Shown: one piece after another, positions 12,559 through 26,863 of the stretch
Layout of the letters: the number at the start of each line of letters is the position of its first letter
How positions within the stretch are numbered: the stretch's first letter is position 1
From: Osedax fenrisi
Taxonomy: Eukaryota > Annelida > Polychaeta > Sabellida > Siboglinidae
Assembly: GCA_964019155.1 (NCBI GenBank)
Contig: CAXHSG010000177.1
Location: forward strand, 1,054,001-1,118,000
Direction of reading: 5' to 3'
Length of the DNA: 64,000 bases
Translations under genes and position numbers: made by a program
Notes under the pieces: model-generated
The model's database searches: none
The model's input: the letters and a program-made list of their open reading frames with translations, nothing else
Told to the model about the DNA's origin: nothing

Positions 12559-13581
12559 GGGTTTAATGATATCATTAGTTTTAAGTATAGCATGGTTGTT
12601 AATGATAGCTTTAGTTTTAAGTATAGCATGGGTGTTAATGATAGCATTAGTTCTAAGTATATCATGTATGTTAATGATAGCATTAGTTTTAACTATAGCA
12701 TGGGTGTTAATGATAGCATTAGTTTTAAGTATATCATGGGTTTTAATGATAGTATTATTTTTAAGTATAGCATGGGTGTCAATGATAGTATTAGTTTTAA
12801 GTATAGCATGGATGTTAGTGATAGTATTAGTTTTAAGTATAGCATGGGTGTTAATAATACCATTAGTTATAAGTATAGCATGGGTGTTAATGATAGCATT
12901 AGTTTTAAGTATAGTATGGATGTTAATGATATCATTAGTTTTAATTATAATATGGGTGTTAATTATATCATTAGTTTTAATGATAGCATGGGTGTTAATG
13001 ATAGCATTAGTTTTAAGTATAGCATGGGTTTAATGATATCATTAGTTTTAAGTATAGCATGGTTGTTAATGATAGCATTAGTTCTAAGTATATCATGTAT
13101 GTTAATGATAGCATTAGTTTTAACTATAGCATGGGTGTTAATGATAGCATTAGTTTTAAGTATATCATGGATGTTAATGATATCATTAGTTTTAAGTATA
13201 GCATGGTTGTTAATGATAGCTTTAGTTTTAAGTATAGCATGGGTGTTAATGATAGCATTAGTTTTAAGTATAGCATGGGTATTAATGATAGCATTAGTTT
13301 TAAGTATAGCATGGGTGTTAATGATAGCATTAGTTTTAAGTATAGCATGGGTGTTAATGATAGCATTAGTTTTAAGTATAGCATGGGTGTTAATGATAGC
13401 ATTACTTTTAAGTATAACATGGATGTTAATGATAGCATTAGTTTTAAGTATAGCATGGGTGTTAATGATAACATTAGTTTTAATGATAGCATTAGTTCTA
13501 AGTATATCATGTATGTTAATGATAGCATTAGTTTTAAGTATAGCATGGGTGTTAATGATAGCATTAGTTATAAGTATAGCA

Positions 13582-14086
13582 TGAGTGTTAATGATAGCAT
13601 TAGTTTTAAGTATAGCATGGATGTCAATGATAGCTTTAGTTTTAATGATAGCATGGGTGTTAATGATAGCATTAGTTTTAAGTATAGCATGGGTGTTAAT
13701 GATATCATTAGTTTTAAGTATAGCATGGGTGTTAATGATAGCATTAGTTATAAGTATAGCATGAGTGTTAATGATAGCATTAGTTTTAAGTATAGCATGG
13801 GTTTTAATGATAGTATTATTTTTAAGTATAGCATGGGTGTCAATGATAGTATTAGTTTTAAGTATAGCATGGATGTTAGTGATAGTATTAGTTTTAAGTA
13901 TAGCATGGGTGTTAATAATACCATTAGTTATAAGTATAGCATGGGTGTTAATGATAGCATTAGTTTTAAGTATAGCATGGATGTTAATGATATCATTAGT
14001 TTTAATTATAATATGGGTGTTAATTATATCATTAGTTTTAATGATAGCATGGGTGTTAATGATAGCATTAGTTTTAAGTATAGCAT
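13582..14086 (+). repeat. 505-bp block, full copy 2
   Basis: This lies 1,528 bp downstream of the copy at 12054 and is the left boundary marker of megablock copy 1. The intervening 11.46-13.03 and 13.03-14.09 kb segments also match each other, apart from a 36-bp unit present after 11495 and missing after 13059. Confidence 0.82.
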
Positions 14087-14087
14087 G

Positions 14088-16644
14088 GGTTTAATGATAT
14101 CATTAGTTTTAAGTATAGCATGGTTGTTAATGATAGCTTTAGTTTTAAGTATAGCATGGGTGTTAATGATAGCATTAGTTTTAAGTATAGCATGGGTATT
14201 AATGATAGCATTAGTTTTAAGTATAGCATGGGTGTTAATGATAGCATTAGTTTTAAGTATAGCATGGGTGTTAATGATAGCATTACTTTTAAGTATAACA
14301 TGGATGTTAATGATAGCATTAGTTTTAAGTATAGCATGGGTGTTAATGATAACATTAGTTTTAAGTATAGCATGGATGTTAATGATATCATTAGTTTTAA
14401 TTATAACATGGGTGTTAATTATAGCATTAGTTTTAATGATAGCATGGGTGTTAATGATAGCATTAGTTTTAAGTATAGCATGGGTATTAATGATATCATT
14501 TGTTTTAAGTATAGCATGGGTGTTCATGATAGCTTTAGTTTTAAGTATAGCATGGGTGTTAATGATAGCATTAGTTTTAAGTATAGCATGGATGTTAATG
14601 ATATCTTTAGTTTTAAGTATAGCATGGATGTTAATGATAGCATTATTTTTAACTATAGCATGGGTGTTAATGATAGCATTAGTTTTAAGTATAGCATGGG
14701 TATTAATGATAGCATTAGTTTTAAGTATAGCATGGGTTTTAATGATAGCATTAGTTTTAAGTATAGCATGGATGTTAGTGATAGTATTAGTTTTAAGTAT
14801 AGCATGGGTGTTAATGATAGCATTAGTTATAAGTTTAGCATGGGTGTCAATGATAGCATTAGTTTTAAGTATAGCATGGATGTTAATGATAGCATTAGTT
14901 TTAAGTATAGCATGGGTGTTAATGATAGTATTAGTTTTAAGTATAGCATGGGTTTTAATGATAGCTTTAGTTTTAAGTATAGCATATGTGTTAATGATAG
15001 CATTAGTTTTAATTATAACATGGGTGTTAATGATAGCATTAGTTTTAATGATAGCATGGGTGTTAATGATAGCATTAGTTTTAATGATAGCATTAGTTTT
15101 AAGTATAGCATGGGTTTTAATGATAGCATTAGTTCTAAGTATATCATGTATGTTAATGATAGCATTAGTTTTAAGTATAGCATGGGTATTAATGATATCA
15201 TTAGTTTTAAGTATATCATGGATGTTAATGATAGTATTAGTTTTAACTATAGCATGGGTGTTAATGATAGCATTAGTTTTAATTATAACATGGGTGTTAA
15301 TGATAGCATTAGTTTTAATTATAACATAGGTGTTAATGATAGCATTAGTTTTAATGATAGCATGGGTGTTAATGATAGCTTTAGTTTTAAGTATATCATG
15401 GGTGTTAATGATAGCATTAGTTTTAAGTATAGCATGGATGTTAATGATAGCTTTAGTTTTAAGTATAGCATGGATGTTAATGATAGCATTAGTTTTAACT
15501 ATAGCATGAGTGTTAATAATTGCATTAGTTTTAAGTATAGCATGGGTTTTAATGATAGAATTAGTTTTAAGTATAGCATGGGTATTAATGATGGCATTAG
15601 TTATAAGTATAGCATGGGTATTAATGATAGCATTAGTTTTAAGTATAGCATGGGTGTTAATGATACCATTAGTTATAAATATAGCATGGGTGTTAATGAT
15701 AGCATTAGTTTTAAGTATAGCATGGATGTTAATGATATCATTAGTTTTAATTATAACATGGGTGTTAATTATAGCATTAGTTTTAATGATAGCATGGGTG
15801 TTAATGATAGCATTAGTTTTAAATATAGCATGGGTATTAATGATATCATTAGTTTTAACTATAGCATGGGTGTTAATGATAGCATTAGTTTTAAGTATAG
15901 CATGGGTATTAATGATAGAATTAGTTTTAAGTATAGCATGGGTGTTAATGATATCATTAGTTTTAAGTATAGCATGGGTGTTAATGATAGCATTAGTTAT
16001 AAGTATAGCATGAGTGTTAATGATAGCATTAGTTTTAAGTATAGCATGGGTTTTAATGATAGCATTAGTTTTAAGTATAGCATGGATGTTAGTGATAGTA
16101 TTAGTTTTAAGTATAGCATGGGTGTTAATGATAGCATTAGTTATAAGTATAGCATGAGTGTTAATGATATAATTAGTTTTAAGTATAACATGGGATTTAA
16201 TGATAGCATTAGTTTTAAGTTTAGCATGGGTGTCAATGATAGCATTAGTTTTAAGTATAGCATGGATGTTAATGATAGCATTAGTTTTAAGTATAGCATG
16301 GGTGTTAATGATAGTATTAGTTTTAAGTATAGCATGGGTTTTAATGATAGCTTTAGTTTTAAGTATAGCATATGTGTTAATGGTAGCATTAGTTTTAATT
16401 ATAACATGGGTGTTAATGATAGCATTAGTTTTAATGATAGCATGGGTGTTAATGATAGCATTAGTTTTAATGATAGCATTAGTTTTAAGTATAGCATGGG
16501 TTTTAATGATAGCATTAGTTTTAAGTATAGCATGAGTATTAATGATAGCATTACTTTTAAGTATAGCATGGGTGTTAATGATAGCATTAGTTTTAAGTAT
16601 AGCATGGATGTTAATGATAGCTTTAGTTTTAAGTATAGCATGGA
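14088..16644 (+). repeat. Left flank of megablock copy 1
   Basis: This is 36-bp array matching about 30.4-33.3 kb. It includes a TGTTCATGATAG unit at about 14521 and a TTAATAATTGC unit at about 15510, the latter shared with 32086 and 36442. No gene is seen. Confidence 0.7.
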
Positions 16645-17886
16645 TGTTAATGATAGCATTAGTTTTAACTATAGCATGAGTGTTAATAATAGCATTAGTT
16701 TTAAGTATAGCATGGGTTTTAATGATAGAATTAGTTTTAAGTATAGCATGGGTATTAATGATGGCATTAGTTATAAGTATAGCATGGGTATTAATGATAG
16801 CATTAGTTTTAAGTATAGCATGGTTATTAATGATAGCATTAGTTTTAAGTATAGCATGGGTGTTAATGATACCATTAGTTATAAGTATAGCATGGGTGTT
16901 AATGATAGCATTAGTTTTAAGTATAGCATGGATGTTAATGATATCATTAGTTTTAATTATAACATGGGTGTTAATTATAGCATTAGTTTTAATGATAGCA
17001 TGGGTGTTAATGATAGCATTAGTTTTAAGTATAGCATGGGTATTAATGATATCATTTGTTTTAAGTATAGCATGGGTGTTAATGATAGCTTTAGTTTTAA
17101 GTATAGCATGGGTGTTAATGATAGCATTAGTTTTAAGTATAGCATGGATGTTAATGATATCTTTAGTTTTAAGTATAGCATGGGTGTTAATGATATCATT
17201 AGTTATAAGTATAGAATGAGTGTTAATGATAGCATTAGTTTTAAGTATAGCATGGGTTTTAATGATAGCATTAGTTTTAAGTATAGCATGGATGTTAGTG
17301 ATAGTATTAGTTTTAAGTATAGCATGGGTGTTAATGATAGCATTAGTTATAAGTATAGCATGAGTGTTAATGATATAATTAGTTTTAAGTATAACATGGG
17401 ATTTAATGATAGCATTAGTTTTAAGTTTAGCATGGGTGTCAATGATAGCATTAGTTTTAAGTATAGCATGGATGTTAATGATAGCATTAGTTTTAAGTAT
17501 AGCATGGGTGTTAATGATAGTATTAGTTTTAAGTATAGCCTGGGTTTTAATGATAGCTTTAGTTTTAAGTATAGCATATGTGTTAATGATAGCATTAGTT
17601 TTAATTATAACATGGGTGTTAATGATAGCATTAGTTTTAATGATAGCATGGGTGTTAATGATAGCATTAGTTTTAATGATAGCATTAGTTTTAAGTATAG
17701 CATGGGTTTTAATGATAGCATTAGTTTTAAGTATAGCATGAGTATTAATGATAGCATTACTTTTAAGTATAGCATGGGTGTTAATGATAGCATTAGTTAT
17801 AAGTATAGCATGGGTGTTAATGATAGCATTAGTTAAAAGTATAGCATGGGTGTTAATGATAGCATTAGTTTTAAGTATAACATGGG
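16645..17886 (+). repeat. 1,242/1,278-bp tandem pair, copy 1
   Basis: This is repeated immediately downstream. The offset is 1,242 bp at the left and 1,278 bp after one extra 36-bp unit in copy 2. Both copies carry AGCCTGGG (17539 and 18817) and the TTAGTTAAAAG half unit near 17831 and 19109. The latter is the only cause of an internal stop in the otherwise open forward frame here. Confidence 0.82.
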
Positions 17887-19164
17887 ATTTAATGATAGCA
17901 TTAGTTTTAACTATAGCATGAGTGTTAATAATAGCATTAGTTTTAAGTATAGCATGGGTTTTAATGATAGAATTAGTTTTAAGTATAGCATGGGTATTAA
18001 TGATGGCATTAGTTATAAGTATAGCATGGGTATTAATGATAGCATTAGTTTTAAGTATAGCATGGTTATTAATGATAGCATTAGTTTTAAGTATAGCATG
18101 GGTGTTAATGATACCATTAGTTATAAGTATAGCATGGGTGTTAATGATAGCATTAGTTTTAAGTATAGCATGGATGTTAATGATATCATTAGTTTTAATT
18201 ATAACATGGGTGTTAATTATAGCATTAGTTTTAATGATAGCATGGGTGTTAATGATAGCATTAGTTTTAAGTATAGCATGGGTATTAATGATATCATTTG
18301 TTTTAAGTATAGCATGGGTGTTAATGATAGCTTTAGTTTTAAGTATAGCATGGGTGTTAATGATAGCATTAGTTTTAAGTATAGCATGGATGTTAATGAT
18401 ATCTTTAGTTTTAAGTATAGCATGGGTGTTAATGATATCATTAGTTTTAAGTATAGCATGGGTGTTAATGATAGCATTAGTTATAAGTATAGCATGAGTG
18501 TTAATGATAGCATTAGTTTTAAGTATAGCATGGGTTTTAATGATAGCATTAGTTTTAAGTATAGCATGGATGTTAGTGATAGTATTAGTTTTAAGTATAG
18601 CATGGGTGTTAATGATAGCATTAGTTATAAGTATAGCATGAGTGTTAATGATATAATTAGTTTTAAGTATAACATGGGATTTAATGATAGCATTAGTTTT
18701 AAGTTTAGCATGGGTGTCAATGATAGCATTAGTTTTAAGTATAGCATGGATGTTAATGATAGCATTAGTTTTAAGTATAGCATGGGTGTTAATGATAGTA
18801 TTAGTTTTAAGTATAGCCTGGGTTTTAATGATAGCTTTAGTTTTAAGTATAGCATATGTGTTAATGATAGCATTAGTTTTAATTATAACATGGGTGTTAA
18901 TGATAGCATTAGTTTTAATGATAGCATGGGTGTTAATGATAGCATTAGTTTTAATGATAGCATTAGTTTTAAGTATAGCATGGGTTTTAATGATAGCATT
19001 AGTTTTAAGTATAGCATGAGTATTAATGATAGCATTACTTTTAAGTATAGCATGGGTGTTAATGATAGCATTAGTTATAAGTATAGCATGGGTGTTAATG
19101 ATAGCATTAGTTAAAAGTATAGCATGGGTGTTAATGATAGCATTAGTTTTAAGTATAACATGGG
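17887..19164 (+). repeat. 1,242/1,278-bp tandem pair, copy 2
   Basis: This is the second copy, with one more 36-bp unit near 18.43-18.47 kb. The right end diverges at about 19190, where a GGGTGACAATG unit appears that I see only once in the window. Confidence 0.82.
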
Positions 19165-19861
19165 ATTTAATGATAGCATTAGTTTTAAGTATAGCATGGG
19201 TGACAATGATAGCTTTAGTTTTAAGTATAGCATGGGTGTTAATGATAGCATTAGTTTTAATTATAACATGGGTGTTAATGATAGCATTAGTTTTAATGAT
19301 AGCATGGGTGTTAATGATAGCATTAGTTTTTATGATAGCATTAGTTTTAAGTATAGCATGGGTATTAATGATAGCATTAGTATTAAGTATAGCATGGGTG
19401 TTAATGATAGCATTACTTTTAAGTATAACATGGATGTTAATGATAGCATCAGTTTTAAGTATAGCATGGGTGTTAATGATAACATTAGTTTTAATTATAA
19501 CATAGGTGTTAATGATAGCATTAGTTTTAATGATAGCATGGGTGTTAATGATAGCATTAGTTTTAAGTATAGCATGGGTATTAATGATATCATTTGTTTT
19601 AAGTATAGCATGGGTGTTAATGATAGCTTTAGTTTTAAGTATAACATGAGTGTTAATGATAGCATTAGTTTTAAGTATAGCATGGATGTTAATGATATCT
19701 TTAGTTTTAAGTATAGCATGGATGTTAATGATAGCATTAGTTTTAACTATAGCATGGGTGTTAATGATAGCATTAGTTTTAAGTATAGCATGGGTATTAA
19801 TGATAGAATTAGTTTTAAGTATAGCATGGGTGTTAATGATATCATTAGTTTTAAGTATAGC
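19165..19861 (+). repeat. Array leading into the 3.1/3.9-kb repeats
   Basis: This carries the AGTTTTTATGATAG and AGCATCAGTTTTAAG variants that characterise the 19-29 kb repeats. It matches about 25.96-26.4 kb at offset 6,822 bp (379 x 18). No gene is seen. Confidence 0.7.
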
Positions 19862-22800
19862 ATGGATGTTAATGATAGCTTTAGTTTTAAGTATAGCATG
19901 GGTGTTAATGAAAGTATTAGTTTTAAGTATAGCATGGGTTTTAATGATAGCTTTAGTTTTAAGTATAGCATATGTGTTAATGATAGCATTAGTTTTAATT
20001 ATAACATGGGTGTTAATGATAGCATTAGTTTTAATGATAGCATGGGTATTAATGATAGCATTAGTTTTAATGATAGCATTAGTTTTAAGTATAGCATGGG
20101 TTTTAATGATAGCATTAGTTTTAAGTATAGCATGATTATTAATGATAGCATTACTTTTAAGTATAGCATGGGTGTTAATGATAGCATTAGTTATAAGTAT
20201 AGCATGGATGCTAATGATAGCATTAATTTCAAGTATAGCATGGATGTTAATGATAGCTTTAGTTTTAAATATAGCATGGATGTTAATGATAGTATTAGTT
20301 TTAAGTATAGCATGGGTGTTAATGATAGCATTAGTTATAAGTATAGCATGGGTGTTAATGATAGAATTAGTTTTAAGTATAACATGGGATTTAATGATAG
20401 CATTAGTTTTAAGTATAGCATGGGTGTCAATGATAGCTTTAGTTTTAAGTATAGCATGGGTGTTAATGATAGCATTAGTTTTAATTATAACATGGGTGTT
20501 AATGATAGCATTAGTTTTAATGATAGCATGGGTGTTAATGATAGCATTAGTTTTTATGATAGAATTAGTTTTAAGTATAGCATGGGTATTAATGATAGCA
20601 TTAGTATTAAGTATAGCATGGGTGTTAATGATAGCATTACTTTTAAGTATAACATGGATGTTAATGATAGCATCAGTTTTAAGTATAGCATGGGTGTTAA
20701 TGATAACATTAGTTTTAATTATAACATGGGTGTTAATGATAGCATTAGTTTTAATGATAGCATGGGTGTTAATGATAGCATTAGTTTTAAGTATAGCATG
20801 GGTGTCAATGATAGTATTAGTTTTAAGTATAGCATGGATGTTAGTGATACTATTAGTTTTAAGTATAGCATGGATGTTAGTGATAGTATTAGTTTTAAGT
20901 ATAGCATGGGTGTTAATGATACCATTAGTTATAAGTATAGCATGGGTGTTAATGATAGCATTAGTTTTAAGTATAGCATGGATGTTAATGATATCATTAG
21001 TTTTAATTATAACATGGGTGTCAATGATAGCATTAGTTTTAAGTATAGCATGTATGTTAATGATAGCATTAGTTTTAAGTATAGCATGGGTATTAATGAT
21101 AGCATTAGTTTTAAGTATATCATGGATGTTAATGATATCATTAGTTTTAACTATAGCATGGGTGTTAATGATAGCATTAGTTTTAATTATAACATGGGTG
21201 TTAATGATAGCATGGGTGTTAATGATAGCATTAGTTTTAAGTATAACATGGATGTTAATGATAGCATTAGTTTTAAGTATAGCATGGGTATTAATGATAT
21301 CATTAGTTTTAAGTATATCATGGATGTTAATGATAGCATTAGTTTTAACTATAGCATGGGTGTTAATGATAGCATTAGTTTTAATTATAACATGGGTGTT
21401 AATGATAGCATTAGTTTTAATGAGAGCATGGGTGTTAATGATATAATTAGTTTTAATTATAATATGGGTGTTAATTATATCATTAGTTTTAATTATAGCA
21501 TGGATGTTAATGATAGCATTAGTTTTAAGTATAGCATGGGTGTTAATGATAGTATTAGTTTTAAGTATAGCATGGGTTTTAATGATAGCTTTAGTTTTAA
21601 GTATAGCATATGTGTTAATGATAGCATTAGTTTTAATTATAACATGGGTGTTAATGATAGCATTAGTTTTAATGATAGCATGGGTGTTAATGATAGCATT
21701 AGTTTTAATGATAGCATTAGTTTTAAGTATAGCATGGGTTTTAATGATACCATTAGTTATAAGTATAGCATGGGTGTTAATGATAGCATTAGTTTTAAGT
21801 ATAGCATGGATGTTAATGATATCATTAGTTTTAATTATAACATGGGTGTTAATTATAGCATTAGTTTTAATGATAGCATGGGTGTTAATGATAGCATTAG
21901 TTTTAAGTATAGCATGGGTATTAATGGTATCATTTGTTTTAAGTATAGCATGGGTGTTAATGATAGCATTAGTATTAAGTATAGCATGGGTGTTAATGAT
22001 AGCATTACTTTTAAGTATAACATGGATGTTAATGATAGCATCAGTTTTAAGTATAGCATGGGTGTTAATGATAGCATTAGTTTTAATGATAGCATGGGTG
22101 TTAATGATAGCATGGGTATTAATGATAGCATTAGTATTAAGTATAGCATGGGTGTTAATGATAGCATTATTTTTAAGTATAGCATGGGTGTTAATGATAA
22201 CATTAGTTTTAATTATAACATGGGTGTTAATGATAGCATTAGTTTTAATGATAGCATGGGTGTTAATGATAGCATTAGTTTTAAGTATAGCATGGGTATT
22301 AATGATACCATTAGTTATAAGTATAGCATGGATGTTAGTGATAGTATTAGTTTTAAGTATAGCATGGATGTTAGTGATAGTATTAGTTTTAAGTATAGCA
22401 TGGGTGTTAATGATACCATTAGTTATAAGTATAGCATGTATGTTAATGATAGCATTAGTTGTAAGTATAGCATATGTGTTAATGATAGCATTAGTTTTAA
22501 TTATAACATGGGTGTTAATGATAGCATTAGTTTTAATGATAGCATGGGTGTTAATGATAGCATTAGTTTTAATGATAGCATTAGTTTTAAGTATAGCATG
22601 GGTTTTAATGATAGCATTAGTTTTAAGTATAGCATGAGTATTAATGATAGCATTACTTTTAAGTATAGCATGGGTGTTAATGATAGCATTAGTTATAAGT
22701 ATAGCATGGGTGTTAATGATAGCATTAGTTATAAGTATAGCATGGGTGTTAATGATAGCATTAGTTTTAAGTATAGCATGGATGTTAATGATATCTTTAG

Positions 22801-22957
22801 TTTTAAGTATAGCATGGATGTTAATGATAGCATTAGTTTTAACTATAGCATGGGTGTTAATGATAGCATTAGTTTTAAGTATAACATGGGATTTAATGAT
22901 AGCATTAGTTTTAAGTTTAGCATGGGTGTCAATGATAGCATTAGTTTTAAGTATAGC
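19862..22957 (+). repeat. 3.1/3.9-kb higher-order repeat, copy A
   Basis: This aligns with copy B at an offset of 3,096 bp on the left and 3,204 bp on the right; copy B has 108 extra bases (3 x 36) near 24.3 kb. Markers are GGTGTTAATGAAAG at about 19908, GGATGCTAATG at 20204, a TGATACTATTAG unit at about 20845, an A-A doublet at 22094 and the GGTATCATTTG variant at 21926. Matching stops at about 22757 and the last 200 bp come from another arrangement. Confidence 0.78.
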
Positions 22958-25900
22958 ATGGATGTTAATGATAGCTTTAGTTTTAAGTATAGCATGGGTG
23001 TTAATGAAAGTATTAGTTTTAAGTATAGCATGGGTTTTAATGATAGCTTTAGTTTTAAGTATAGCATATGTGTTAATGATAGCATTAGTTTTAATTATAA
23101 CATGGGTGTTAATGATAGCATTAGTTTTAATGATAGCATGGGTATTAATGATAGCATTAGTTTTAATGATAGCATTAGTTTTAAGTATAGCATGGGTTTT
23201 AATGATAGCATTAGTTTTAAGTATAGCATGATTATTAATGATAGCATTACTTTTAAGTATAGCATGGGTGTTAATGATAGCATTAGTTATAAGTATAGCA
23301 TGGATGCTAATGATAGCATTAATTTCAAGTATAGCATGGATGTTAATGATAGCTTTAGTTTTAAATATAGCATGGATGTTAATGATAGTATTAGTTTTAA
23401 GTATAGCATGGGTGTTAATGATAGCATTAGTTATAAGTATAGCATGGGTGTTAATGATAGAATTAGTTTTAAGTATAACATGGGATTTAATGATAGCATT
23501 AGTTTTAAGTATAGCATGGGTGTCAATGATAGCTTTAGTTTTAAGTATAGCATGGGTGTTAATGATAGCATTAGTTTTAATTATAACATGGGTGTTAATG
23601 ATAGCATTAGTTTTAATGATAGCATGGGTGTTAATGATAGCATTAGTTTTTATGATAGAATTAGTTTTAAGTATAGCATGGGTATTAATGATAGCATTAG
23701 TATTAAGTATAGCATGGGTGTTAATGATAGCATTACTTTTAAGTATAACATGGATGTTAATGATAGCATCAGTTTTAAGTATAGCATGGGTGTTAATGAT
23801 AACATTAGTTTTAATTATAACATGGGTGTTAATGATAGCATTAGTTTTAATGATAGCATGGGTGTTAATGATAGCATTAGTTTTAAGTATAGCATGGGTG
23901 TCAATGATAGTATTAGTTTTAAGTATAGCATGGATGTTAGTGATACTATTAGTTTTAAGTATAGCATGGATGTTAGTGATAGTATTAGTTTTAAGTATAG
24001 CATGGGTGTTAATGATACCATTAGTTATAAGTATAGCATGGGTGTTAATGATAGCATTAGTTTTAAGTATAGCATGGATGTTAATGATATCATTAGTTTT
24101 AATTATAGCATGGGTGTCAATGATAGCATTAGTTTTAAGTATAGCATGTATGTTAATGATAGCATTAGTTTTAAGTATAGCATGGGTATTAATGATAGCA
24201 TTAGTTTTAAGTATATCATGGATGTTAATGATATCATTAGTTTTAACTATAGCATGGGTGTTAATGATAGCATTAGTTTTAATTATAACATGGGTGTTAA
24301 TGATAGCATTAGTTTTAATGATAGCATGGGTGTTAATGATAGCATTAGTTTTAAGTATAACATGGATGTTAATGATAGCATTAGTTTTAAGTATAGTATG
24401 GGTGTTAATGATAACATTAGTTTTAATGATAGCATTAGTTCTAAGTATATCATGTATGTTAATGATAGCATTAGTTTTAAGTATAGCATGGGTATTAATG
24501 ATATCATTAGTTTTAAGTATATCATGGATGTTAATGATAGCATTAGTTTTAACTATAGCATGGGTGTTAATGATAGCATTAGTTTTAATTATAACATGGG
24601 TGTTAATGATAGCATTAGTTTTAATGAGAGCATGGGTGTTAATGATATAATTAGTTTTAATTATAATATGGGTGTTAATTATATCATTAGTTTTAATTAT
24701 AGCATGGATGTTAATGATAGCATTAGTTTTAAGTATAGCATGGGTGTTAATGATAGTATTAGTTTTAAGTATAGCATGGGTTTTAATGATAGCTTTAGTT
24801 TTAAGTATAGCATATGTGTTAATTATAGCATTAGTTTTAATTATAACATGGGTGTTAATGATAGCATTAGTTTTAATGATAGCATGGGTGTTAATGATAG
24901 CATTAGTTTTAATGATAGCATTAGTTTTAAGTATAGCATGGGTTTTAATGATACCATTAGTTATAAGTATAGCATGGGTGTTAATGATAGCATTAGTTTT
25001 AAGTATAGCATGGATGTTAATGATATCATTAGTTTTAATTATAACATGGGTGTTAATTATAGCATTAGTTTTAATGATAGCATGGGTGTTAATGATAGCA
25101 TTAGTTTTAAGTATAGCATGGGTATTAATGGTATCATTTGTTTTAAGTATAGCATGGGTGTTAATGATAGCATTAGTATTAAGTATAGCATGGGTGTTAA
25201 TGATAGCATTACTTTTAAGTATAACATGGATGTTAATGATAGCATCAGTTTTAAGTATAGCATGGGTGTTAATGATAGCATTAGTTTTAATGATAGCATG
25301 GGTGTTAATGATAGCATGGGTATTAATGATAGCATTAGTATTAAGTATAGCATGGGTGTTAATGATAGCATTACTTTTAAGTATAGCATGGGTGTTAATG
25401 ATAACATTAGTTTTAATTATAACATGGGTGTTAATGATAGCATTAGTTTTAATGATAGCATGGGTGTTAATGATAGCATTAGTTTTAAGTATAGCATGGG
25501 TATTAATGATACCATTAGTTATAAGTATAGCATGGATGTTAGTGATAGTATTAGTTTTAAGTATAGCATGGATGTTAGTGATAGTATTAGTTTTAAGTAT
25601 AGCATGGGTGTTAATGATACCATTAGTTATAAGTATAGCATGTATGTTAATGATAGCATTAGTTGTAAGTATAGCATATGTGTTAATGATAGCATTAGTT
25701 TTAATTATAACATGGGTGTTAATGATAGCATTAGTTTTAATGATAGCATGGGTGTTAATGATAGCATTAGTTTTAATGATAGCATTAGTTTTAAGTATAG
25801 CATGGGTTTTAATGATAGCATTAGTTTTAAGTATAGCATGAGTATTAATGATAGCATTACTTTTAAGTATAGCATGGGTGTTAATGATAGCATTAGTTAT

Positions 25901-26863
25901 AAGTATAGCATGGGTGTTAATGATAGCATTAGTTATAAGTATAGCATGGGTGTTAATGATAGCATTAGTTTTAAGTATAACATGGGATTTAATGATAGCA
26001 TTAGTTTTAAGTATAGCATGGGTGTCAATGATAGCTTTAGTTTTAAGTATAGCATGGGTGTTAATGATAGCATTAGTTTTAATTATAACATGGGTGTTAA
26101 TGATAGCATTAGTTTTAATGATAGCATGGGTGTTAATGATAGCATTAGTTTTTATGATAGCATTAGTTTTAAGTATAGCATGGGTATTAATGATAGCATT
26201 AGTATTAAGTATAGCATGGGTGTTAATGATAGCATTACTTTTAAGTATAACATGGATGTTAATGATAGCATCAGTTTTAAGTATAGCATGGGTGTTAATG
26301 ATAACATTAGTTTTAATTATAACATAGGTGTTAATGATAGCATTAGTTTTAATGATAGCATGGGTGTTAATGATAGAATTAGTTTTAAGTATAGCATGGG
26401 TATTAATGATATCATTTGTTTTAAGTATAGCATGGGTGTTAATGATAGCTTTAGTTTTAAGTATAGCATGGGTGTTAATGATAGCATTAGTTTTAAGTAT
26501 AGCATGGATGTTAATGATATCTTTAGTTTTAAGTATAGCATGGATGTTAATGATATCATTAGTTTTAAGTATAGCATGGGTGTTAATGATAGCATTAGTT
26601 ATAAGTATAGCATGAGTGTTAATGATAGCATTAGTTTTAAGTATAGCATGGGTTTTAATGATAGCATTAGTTTTAAGTATAGCATGGATGTTAGTGATAG
26701 TATTAGTTTTAAGTATAGCATGGGTGTTAATGATAGCAATAGTTATAAGTATAGCATGAGTGTTAATGATATAATTAGTTTTAAGTATAACATGGGATTT
26801 AATGATAGCATTAGTTTTAAGTTTAGCATGGGTGTCAATGATAGCATTAGTTTTAAGTATAGC
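22958..26863 (+). repeat. 3.1/3.9-kb higher-order repeat, copy B
   Basis: This is 3,906 bp from its start to the equivalent point in copy C. It contains the same ordered markers: GGATGCTAATG at 23300, the A-A doublet at 25298 and GGTATCATTTG at 25130. Its final part (about 25.96-26.86 kb) resembles 19.14-19.86 kb, so the complete ancestral repeat probably began near 19.1 kb. Confidence 0.78.
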